This document shows, piece by piece, positions 39,825 through 49,100 of a stretch of DNA of 64,000 nucleotides. The stretch lies in assembly GCA_039819665.1 (NCBI GenBank), contig JBCBRM010000042.1:1-64000 (forward strand). The letters are read 5' to 3'. This stretch comes from JAWPMV01 sp039819665 (GTDB taxonomy: Bacteria > Bacteroidota > Bacteroidia > J057). Both the position numbers and the translations under genes were made by a program. The number at the start of each line of letters is the position of its first letter. The stretch's first letter is position 1. The notes beneath the pieces are model-generated. The model was not told the DNA's origin and made no database searches. It was given only the letters and a program-made list of their open reading frames with translations.

Positions 39825-41969
39825 TTATCGGCTGATTATGAATCTTTCACTCCGAAAATTTCCTTTGCTGCTTTTCATGACCAGGGTGTACATGCCCGGG
39901 TTTAAATTTCCTACTGAAAGCTCAATGCTTCGTATCCCTTCTCCTGCATCTAACTGGCTTTTCACCAGAACTTTACCCTGAATATCTACAATCTGATAAT
40001 TCGCTGAAATTCCTCTGGGCAGTGCATAGTCGAGCTGAATTTGATCTACCGTTGGATTAGGGTAAATATGGGTCATGCTCAAGCTGTTTACACGGTCTCT
40101 GGATAATTCGATGACAGCAGAATAGCTGAATGATCCGTTTTGGTCTACCTGTTTAATTCGGTAATAGTTTGTACCAAGAACCGGATCGTTATCTGTAAAA
40201 TCGTAGGTATTCAATTCTGTTGTAGTTCCTGCACCTGGCAAAGAACCCAAATCCACAAATTCTCCTCCAACACTCCTCTGAATATCGAAACGTGCATTGT
40301 TTTGCTCATTTGCTGTTACCCATTCTAGCCTTACTGCATCATTTATCAAATCTGCTTTAAAGTCAAGCCATTCGACCGGGAAACCTCCCATCGCAAGACT
40401 CACTGCTGCATCGGCACGCAAAAGTCCATTACCTGTACTATCATTGAAACCGGGTGAGCCCAGACTCATAGCTGTAGTATTCATGATGATTTCTACGTCA
40501 ATACAAGTCAGATTTGGATCTTCTGAAAGGATCAAAGCTGCTACCCCTGAGGCGATTGCACAGGAGGAAGAAGTTCCACCGAAAAAGTCTACGTAATTTC
40601 CTAAATCTAGCCCGATTCGGTTGGCGGTTACTGTTGCAGTATCTTGCCGATCTATAGATCTAACATTTGAATTATTGCCTGCACTCGGCACTACAACATC
40701 CATGGAAGGTCCAAAAGGAGAGTAAAAAGGAACGTCTCCATTTCCATCTACAGCTCCGACTGTGAGTACATTGGGTCTATTACCAGGGAAATTTATACAA
40801 GTAGTGCCTGCATCATTTTCACCGGAAGCATAAATCACAACACAACCTTTTCCAAATCTTCCCTTGATTTGTGCAGAGTCAATTACATCTACGAATGCAG
40901 GATAAAGGTTTTGGTCACAAGATTTGAAACCGTAGGAATTGTTGATGATATCCACTTTGGCAACTTTCCACAACCACTGCATACCATTTACTGCATCAGA
41001 TACCACAGTGGCAGGATTAGCTTCAATGTAGGCTGAAACCATCATGCTATTAGGCGCTACACCCGCAATCCCTAATGTATTGTGGGACGCACCAATTAAG
41101 CCTGCTACTGACTGTCCGTGTCCCTCAAATTGTAACTGGGATTCTCCTGTACCAACACCTCCGGGTGCGTATCCAGGAATCAGTCTGCTATTTCCTCCAT
41201 CATCCTCCAGGTCTTCATGGGGTTCTACTCCCTCATCCAAAATCCCAACCAGGATGCTACTGCTTCCCAAAGTTAGATCCCAGGCCTCATGAGCATTGAT
41301 ATCTATATCAGCTGTTCCGCTTACTCCATCAATAGGTTGTCCTGTATTGTGAAAAGAGTATTGTTTATCAAACTTAGGATCCGTCGGATGATTTAAAGTT
41401 AAACCACCCATAAAATCTGGTTGAGCCCAGTTTACCATCCCTGCTTCAACAAGGGCGTTTCCTAATTCTATACTATGTATGAGTTTATTTACTTGAATAG
41501 AGTGTAAGCCCAACACATTTTTCTGAAGTCTTGCTCCCGGAAACTTGAGAAGTATGGCATCTACTGTTTTTTGATTCCAATTGGTAGAAGGGCTATAAAG
41601 AATTTTGTCTGAAAGCCAAACATCCAATAAAGGATTGATTTTGAATCCCCAGTTCATGTCCTGGACAAATGCGGGATTGACAATAAGTTCTTGAACCCAT
41701 TCTTCTAGACTCTTATCACTCTTTTCTTTGAGTTCAAAAATGACATTTTTACCTGGCCTGCTTTTTAATCCATGAACTGCTTGAACTTCCGGATGGTTGC
41801 TGATAACAAATTTGTCCCAGGCGACTTCCTGCTTAAATACAACAGAAAAAGATGTTGGATTAATTTCGAGGGGTTTCTTCTTATCAAACGTATAATAGAA
41901 ACTGTCCTGGGCAGATAAATCAAGAAGCAGAAGGGGAAGCAAAAAAATGAGAAAGTGTATCTTTTTCAT
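39825..41969 (-). CDS. Subtilisin-like (S8) serine protease with T9SS sorting domain, paralogue
   Basis: A 714-residue secreted protease with the same order of parts as the gene at 37496: signal peptide (cleavage after DLSA), propeptide, catalytic domain, 'PVEWLDF' domain and T9SS tail (IYPNPTVDQIQLDY ... RFIISR). The triad is Asp245 (LDEG), His284 (FEGHGQSVAG) and Ser467 (GGTSSSCAIASG), with oxyanion Asn344 (INNSYG). The propeptides also align (QDMNWGFKINPLLDVWLSDK against QDVSWGFKINEDLPVWLSEQ), so the whole gene was duplicated. Many substitutions suggest an old duplication and possibly different substrates. Confidence 0.94.
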   Translation of the reverse strand: MKKIHFLIFLLPLLLLDLSAQDSFYYTFDKKKPLEINPTSFSVVFKQEVAWDKFVISNHPEVQAVHGLKSRPGKNVIFELKEKSDKSLEEWVQELIVNPAFVQDMNWGFKINPLLDVWLSDKILYSPSTNWNQKTVDAILLKFPGARLQKNVLGLHSIQVNKLIHSIELGNALVEAGMVNWAQPDFMGGLTLNHPTDPKFDKQYSFHNTGQPIDGVSGTADIDINAHEAWDLTLGSSSILVGILDEGVEPHEDLEDDGGNSRLIPGYAPGGVGTGESQLQFEGHGQSVAGLIGASHNTLGIAGVAPNSMMVSAYIEANPATVVSDAVNGMQWLWKVAKVDIINNSYGFKSCDQNLYPAFVDVIDSAQIKGRFGKGCVVIYASGENDAGTTCINFPGNRPNVLTVGAVDGNGDVPFYSPFGPSMDVVVPSAGNNSNVRSIDRQDTATVTANRIGLDLGNYVDFFGGTSSSCAIASGVAALILSEDPNLTCIDVEIIMNTTAMSLGSPGFNDSTGNGLLRADAAVSLAMGGFPVEWLDFKADLINDAVRLEWVTANEQNNARFDIQRSVGGEFVDLGSLPGAGTTTELNTYDFTDNDPVLGTNYYRIKQVDQNGSFSYSAVIELSRDRVNSLSMTHIYPNPTVDQIQLDYALPRGISANYQIVDIQGKVLVKSQLDAGEGIRSIELSVGNLNPGMYTLVMKSSKGNFRSERFIISR

Positions 41970-42051
41970 ACCTACATTGTGTTTCCTACGACGACAGAAA
42001 CATATGCGAAGATATGGTATAGCTTACATTTTGAGAATAGCTTTATTCCCA

Positions 42052-42081
42052 ATGGACAGTATTGCTGTTTTAACTGTCCAT
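42052..42081. terminator. Stem-loop after the fibre operon
   Basis: A 9-bp stem (atggacagt/actgtccat) with a 12-base loop, about 43 bp past the stop of the last operon gene. No T run follows on either strand, so the role is uncertain. Confidence 0.35.
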
Positions 42082-42123
42082 CAGATTTCCTGAGTGAAAA
42101 TTTTAAGGTTTCGAAATAGTGAT

Positions 42124-42579
42124 TTACTGAGAAGTGTCCAGTGCGTAGACCACTGAAATATTCTCGTATTCGCCATTTTCATGGATTTCGAAAATAAAGT
42201 TAGCAGTGCCTTTTTGCAGATTTTCCTCTGCGAAAAGTCCTACTTCCACTAGCTTGCTTTCGCCCGGCGCCAAATCACCGATCTCCTGTTTTTCTGGCAA
42301 CTCTAATCCAGGAACGCCACTTAATTCTTTGGGATAAACGGCGACATTTAAAGCTGGATACTTACCCGCGTTTTTGATGGTAAAACTGATCAATCCTCCT
42401 TCACCCGGATCAATGATATTATTGTCATTTTGATCCTGAAACTGAATATCATCTTCTACTTGTAACTCTGGAAAGCCAAAATTCAGGCGAATAGATTTAC
42501 TGCTGTCCTTAATGATCTGAGCAGAAAGGCTTTGAAATCCGAGAGAAAGGCAAAGGACAAAAAAGAGAGATCTGATCAT
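42124..42579 (-). CDS. Small exported CARDB/NEW3-like beta-sandwich protein
   Basis: A 151-residue protein, taken from the ATG at 42579 where the signal peptide begins (MIRSLFFVLCLSLGFQSLSA); the frame extends 22 residues further upstream without signal character. The mature part has DQNDNNIIDPGEGGLISFTI, a start typical of CARDB/NEW3-type Ig-like adhesion domains with a Ca-binding-like Asp/Asn loop. IGDLAPGESKLVEVG follows, also typical of that fold. It lacks a T9SS tail. It lies 73 bp after a T9SS protein gene on the same strand and appears to be the last gene of the fibre operon. A scaffolding or adhesin-accessory role is inferred. Confidence 0.75.
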   Translation of the reverse strand: MIRSLFFVLCLSLGFQSLSAQIIKDSSKSIRLNFGFPELQVEDDIQFQDQNDNNIIDPGEGGLISFTIKNAGKYPALNVAVYPKELSGVPGLELPEKQEIGDLAPGESKLVEVGLFAEENLQKGTANFIFEIHENGEYENISVVYALDTSQ

Positions 42580-42652
42580 GTTGAAGAAGTTAGCAGGAGA
42601 AATTATAGTATAATTTGGGAGCATTGTTTTATACAACGCTCCCATATGTGCC

Positions 42653-43180
42653 TTAGTCTAATTTTTGAATATTGAAGGTTCTTAAAATAGCACCATCCTT
42701 ATTTCTAAGCGCGAGCATATAATAACCTTCAGGTACACGGTCTAGATCAAATTTCGTTTCCCATAAACCTGCAACTTTTTGACGTTGAACTGGAATCGGG
42801 GTTTCCTGACCCAATAAGTTATAAATGGCCAATTCGAGTTCAATAGGTTTATCCGTACTCAGTTTGACATTTACATACCTTTTGAAAGGGTTGGGAGCAA
42901 TGGTATAGTCCAAAATGATCTTCAGGTCCTCATCAATATCCAGCAAGATATCATCATGCTGTTGAAAACCCTGTGTTAGAATGAGGCTACCATTTAAACT
43001 GGTGACAGTTGTAATAGCTGCCAATTCACCTACGGTATAGGAGATATTAAGAGTTCCTACGGTCGTATCATTCCCAGAGGCCGCAATTACGTAGCGGTCA
43101 AGTTTTAGTTGAGCATAAAGCAGCTGTGGGATACACAGGTAACTAATACTGATCAGGATGACTAAAAAAATTCGATTCAT
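42653..43180 (-). CDS. Small secreted protein with T9SS sorting domain, fibre-operon member
   Basis: A 175-residue protein with a signal peptide (cleavage after LLYA). A ~65-residue domain (RYVIAASGNDTTVGTLNISYTVGELA ... LTQGFQQ) of a kind frequent in Bacteroidota surface proteins is followed directly by a T9SS C-terminal domain (IAPNPFKRYVNVKL ... RTFNIQKLD). It begins 3 bp after the stop of the giant fibre gene and is surely co-transcribed with it. The fibre has no sorting domain of its own, so this small partner could help deliver or anchor it; that is inference. Confidence 0.87.
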   Translation of the reverse strand: MNRIFLVILISISYLCIPQLLYAQLKLDRYVIAASGNDTTVGTLNISYTVGELAAITTVTSLNGSLILTQGFQQHDDILLDIDEDLKIILDYTIAPNPFKRYVNVKLSTDKPIELELAIYNLLGQETPIPVQRQKVAGLWETKFDLDRVPEGYYMLALRNKDGAILRTFNIQKLD

Positions 43181-43183
43181 GGC

Positions 43184-46100
43184 TTATTGCTTGTTTTCAA
43201 GTTTACTCAAACGTGCCTCTAAGTCTTCAATCATTTTTTGTTGCTTATCCAATTTAGCTTTTTGTTCTGAAATTTGTCCTTGTTGTTCCTGAATACCTTT
43301 AATCAGGACAGGGATAAGGTCAGAATAAAATACTCCGTAAGCATCAAGTTCTTCCTGTAAAGTTTCTCCAGTTTCAGGATTGACTTTTGTTCCATGAGTT
43401 TTAACAACCTCATTGATGACTGGTAGAATTTCCTGAGCGATAAGACCCAGTTTACGAGATCCTTCCTGCTGGTTTTTCCAGGCAAAAGAAACGGGACGCA
43501 ATTTCATGATCTCTTCTAATCCATATCCGATTTCTTCGATATTTTCTTTCATGCGCAAGTCAGAAGTATTGATTGTACCATTGGTCGCAAATACTTCGGT
43601 GAACTTAAAGCTTGCACTACCCAGGCTATAGCTATTATCTGTATCAGGAATAATGTTGCTATCAACAGTCAGGTCGGAAGTAGCGAGTGCTTTACCTTCC
43701 CAGTCTGTTCCATCATAATGCAATACTTGTCCAGAGGTAGGTGCAGTAGCCGAAACAGCAGTTCCTTGCAATCCCCCAACTGTTAGGGTAGGGAAGGTGC
43801 CACTAACATCTCCAGCACCATTTGTAGCAGTGGTGATATCATCTGAAGCATCGGTATCTCCTGTATTCTCTACCACATTAGCTCCAGTAATATTGATACC
43901 TGTTCCTGCTGTGTAGGTAGTATTGTTATCAGTAATTGTGGTATTGGTTACTCCTGTAATAATTCCCTGAGCATCTACGGTAAATACAGGAACTTCTGTT
44001 GTAGAACCGTAAGTATTCGCGCTAACTCCTGAAGTGGGAAGGCTAAACTCAGTACCTGTGAGATCGAGACCCGTACCAGCTGTATAGGTAGTATTGTTAT
44101 CGGTAATGGTGGTGTTAGTTACCCCAGTGATTCTCCCCTGAGCATCTACAGAAAATACAGGTACTTCCGTTGCAGAGCCATAGGAACCAGCAGTTACAGC
44201 GGTATTATCCAGGTTGAAGGTATTTCCTCCTGTTAAGGTTAATCCTGTTCCTGCGAAATAAGTGGTTCCACCGCCGCCACCCGTAATGGTAGTATTGGTA
44301 ACACCTGTAATACGTCCTTGGGCATCAACAGTGAAAACAGGAACTTCTGTCGCAGATCCATATGTACCTGCTGATACAGCGGTATTATCAAGATTGAATT
44401 CCGTTCCAGATAAACTCAAAGCAGTACCTGCGGTATAGGTAGTGTTATTATCCGTAAGGGTCGTATTGGTAACACTGCTAATTCTACCTTGTGCGTCTAC
44501 TGTGAAAACGGGAACCTCGGTAGCAGAACCATAAGTACTGGCAGTAACGCCTGTATTGGTCATGTTGAAAGTTGTACCAGAGAGATCCATTCCTGTACCT
44601 GCAGTATAGGTAGTATTATTATCGGTAATGGTGGTGTTGGTAACACCGGTAATACGTCCCTGTGCATCTACTGAGAGAACGGGTACTTCAGTTGCAGAAC
44701 CATAGCTACCCGCAGAAACAGTGGTGTTTTCAAGGTTGAAAGTAGTCCCTGAAAGACCCAGTCCTGTACCTGCGGTATAGGTAGTATTGTTGTCGGTGAT
44801 GGTGGTATTAGTTACGCTGCTGATTCTACCTTGAGCATCTACGGTAAAGACAGGAACTTCTGTATCTGATCCATAGCTACCAGCAGAAACACCTGTATTG
44901 CTCATGTTAAAGGTAGTACCTGCCAGTCCAAGACCGGTACCTGCACTATAGGTAGTATTGTTATCGGTAATGGTGGTATTAGTTACCCCAGTAATTCTAC
45001 CTTGTGCATCTACTGTAACAACCGGAACTTCTGTATCCGATCCATAGGTGCCAGCAGTAACAGCTGTATTGGCCAGACTGAAGGTTGTCCCTGAAAGGTC
45101 AATGCCTGTACCAGCAGAATAGGTAGTATTGTTGTCAGTAATGGTGGTATTAGTTACACCGGTAATTCTACCCTGGGCATCTACTGTTAAGGCAGGTACC
45201 TGGGTAGCTGAACCATAACTTCCTGCAGAAACAGCTGTATTTGCTAAGCTGAACTCATTAGAACTCAAGTTAAGACCTGTACCTGCAGTGTATTCTGTAT
45301 TAGCATCTGTAGAAGGAGTCCAAACTCCACCTACATACTTCAGTACATCATTGGTTGAAGGTGTGCCAGAAGAGACATTCTCTCCTTGTAGTTTGGTAAC
45401 TGTAAGCGCAGAGAAAGTACCGGTAACATCACCACCAGCTGTAGAAGCTGTTGTAATATCATCAGAAGCGTCAGTATCACCTGTATTGGTAATCTGATTA
45501 GTAACATCGATATCGATACCAGGTCCTGCAGTATAGTTTACATTACCTGAAATGGTGGTATTGGTAACACCGGTGATTCTCCCTTGTGCATCTACAGTAA
45601 ATACGGGTACTTCTGTATCAGATCCATAAGAACCTGCAGAAACAGAAGTATTTTCTATGCTAAAAGTTGTACCAGTCAAGTCAAGACCCGTACCCGCAGA
45701 ATAAGTGGTATTATTATCTGTAATAGTTATTTCATTTACTCCCGTCAAACGACCCTGAGCATCTACCGTGAAGGCAGGAATTGCAGTTGCAGAACCATAG
45801 GTTCCACCAGTAACAGAGGTATTGTCAAGGTTTAAGGTATTAGCTGTGAAACTCAAACCTGTACCCGCAGTAATATTTACAGTATCATCAGCTGCAGGAG
45901 CCCACTGACTTCCATTCCATTTAAGAACTTGATCCGTAGTAGGTGCAGTTGAAGCCACAGGATTACCCTGGAGTCCATCCACGGTTGGATTAGGATAGGT
46001 TCCATCCAAATCTCCATTCGCAGCACTACCCGTCGTAATATCATCTGATGCGTCTGTGTCACCATCGTTTGTGATAGTTGTTCCAGAGACTGTTATTCCT

Positions 46101-49100
46101 GTACCACCAGTATAAGGAAGTGCTACAGAACTACCCCCATTAGATAGGCTGATGGTAGTTCCGGAAATACTCAAGGTCTGGATTTCGTTTGATGCATCAT
46201 TATCGGCGTCATTGGTATCATCTGTTCCAGGTGCCCATTGAGTACCATTCCACTTCAATACCTGTCCGGAAGTAGGAGCTGTATTTGCTACTGCATTTCC
46301 GTTCAATCCTGTAACCGTTAGGGTAGGGAAGGTTCCGTCAACATCTCCTGCCGCGGCTGTTGCAGTTGTGATATCATCAGAAGCATCCGTATCACCTGTA
46401 TTGGTAACTATATTACTCGCGATGGAGATTCCTGTACCTGCAGTATACGTGTTATCGTTATCTGCACTGGCTTCCCACTGAGTTCCATTCCACTTAAGAA
46501 CTTCACCAGTCGTAGGAGCAGTATTAGCTACGGCATTTCCATTTAGAGCAGTTACTGTTAGGGTTGGGAAAGTTCCACTTACATCACCTGCAGCTGCTGT
46601 TGATGTTGTGATATCGTCAGAAGCATCCGTATCTCCATCATTGTTGATGACATTTGCTCCGGTTACTGTAATACCCGTTCCTCCGGTATAGGTATTTCCA
46701 CCATCAGCTCCCGGGGCCCATTGTGTCCCATTCCATTTTAATACTTCACCTGTAGCAGGAGCTGTATTTGCTACTGCATTTCCATTTAAACCTGTAACAC
46801 TCAAAGTCGGGAATGTCCCACTTACATCACCTGCAGCTGCAGTAGCAGTGGTGATGTCATCAGACCCATCGGTATCACCCGTATTTTCGATTACATTGGC
46901 ACCAGTGATATTTACACCTGTACCAGCAGTATAGATGGTTCCCTGGTCAAGACCGGGTTCCCATTCAGTACCATTCCATTTCAACACCTGGCCGGAAGTA
47001 GGAGCGGTCGCTGAAACAGCGGCTCCCTGTAAGCCAGTTACAGTAAGTGCTGAGAAAAGACCCGTAGCATCTCCTCCCGCGGTACTGCTGGTGGTAAGGT
47101 CATCGCTTGGGTTGGTATCACCGGTATTTTCGATGATGTTACCTGCTGCGATATTAATTCCGGTACCTGCGCTGTAGATTTCTCCTACATCAGATCCTAG
47201 CGTCCACTGTGTACCATTCCATTTGAGGATTTGCCCTGTAGTCGTAGGAGCCGTATTGGTAACAGGTGATCCCTGGATGCTATTCACATTCAGGTTTCCA
47301 AAGGTACCATCCACATCTCCTCCGGCAGAAGAAGAGGTAGTGATATCATCAGAAGGGTCTGTATCCCCTGTATTGGTAACAATATTATTTGTTATGTCAA
47401 TGGCAGTACCTGCTGTATATTCCGGTAAGCTAACAGTATTTCCATCAGAAATCGAGAGGTCGTTTCCAGAAACGGAAAGGTTTTGGAACTCATTGGTAGG
47501 ATCAGAGTCTGCATCCACGCCCAAATCATTGGAAGGTTCCCAGGAGGTTCCGTTCCATTTTAACACCTGACCATTAGTAGGAGCAGTAGCAGAAATGGCT
47601 GATCCCTGAATACTATTTACATTCAGGTTAGCAAAAGTACCGTCAACATCTCCTCCAGCTGTAGAAGCAGTGGTGATATCATCTGAAGCATCCGTATCAC
47701 CGGTATTGTTAATTGTAGTATTTGGTGCACTTCCTGAAAGAGAAATACCCGTTCCAGCAGAATAAATCGGCAAGTCGATAGAGTTAGAAGAGGAGATCGC
47801 AACAGTCGTTCCTGTAATACTCAAATTCTGAATCTCATTGGTTGCGTCTGCATCATCATCAATATCATCATCTGTAGAAGGTACCCACTGAGAACCGTTC
47901 CACTTCAGGATTTGACCTGCTGTAGGAGCATTATTTGCGACACTATTACCCTGGATACCTGTAACAGTTGGGTTAGGATAGGTTCCTCCTAAATCTCCAC
48001 CAGCTGCAGAACCAGTTGTAATGTCATCAGAAGCATCTGTATCTCCAGAGTTTACAATGGTTGTATTAGGTGCGCTACCGGTAAGGGTAATACCTGTTCC
48101 TGCAGAATAAATTGGTAAGTCAATAGAGTTACCGGCAGAAATAGAAACAGTTGTTCCTGCAATACTCAAATCCTGATTCTCATTATCTGGATCAGAGTCA
48201 GCATCCACATCATCGTCAGCAGAAGGTGTCCATTGCGTACCGTTCCACTTAAGGATTTGTCCAGTGGTAGGAGCGGTATTGGAAACCGGTGATCCCTGAA
48301 TTCCAGCAACTGTTGGAGAAGGATAAGTCCCATCCAAGTCTCCGGTTGCAGGTGTCCCAATGTTGATGTCATCACCTCCATTGGTATCACCGGTATTGTT
48401 GATGATGGTGTTGGGAGCACTACCGGAAAGTGAGATTCCTGTACCCGCTGAGTAAACGGGCAGATTCACAGTATTACCTGCAGAAATTCCAAGGGTGTTT
48501 CCAACGATGCTCAGGTCCTGGTTCTCATTGTCAGGATCGGAGTCGTCATCCACATCATCATCAGCAGAAGGAATCCATTGGGTTCCGTTCCATTTTAAAA
48601 TCTGACCGGCATTGGGTGCCGTATTGGAAACCGGTGATCCCTGAATTTGGGTTACACTTGGATTAGGATAAGTCCCTCCCAAATCTCCGCCAGCAGCAGA
48701 CCCCTGGGTAATGTCATCAAGCGCATTGGTATCTCCGGTATTGTTAATCACAGTGTTTGGTGCGCTACCAGACATTGAGATTCCTGTTCCTGCTGTATAA
48801 ATCGGAAGGTTTACAGTATTGCTCCCACTAATTCCAAGGGTAATACCGCTCAGACTAAGCGCCTGAATCTCATTGGTAGGATTGGTGTCGTCATCTTCGT
48901 CGTCATCATCCTCCGGAGACCATTGAGAGCCGTTCCATTTGAGGACCTGACCGAAGCCTGGTGTTGTATTGGATACTTTCAAGCCCTGAATTTTATCTAC
49001 GGTTGGGTTGGGATACGTTCCGGTAAGATCGCCACCTGCCAAAGAGCCGATGGTGATGTCATCCAGTCCATCCAGATCGCCAGTATTTGAAATGACTGTA

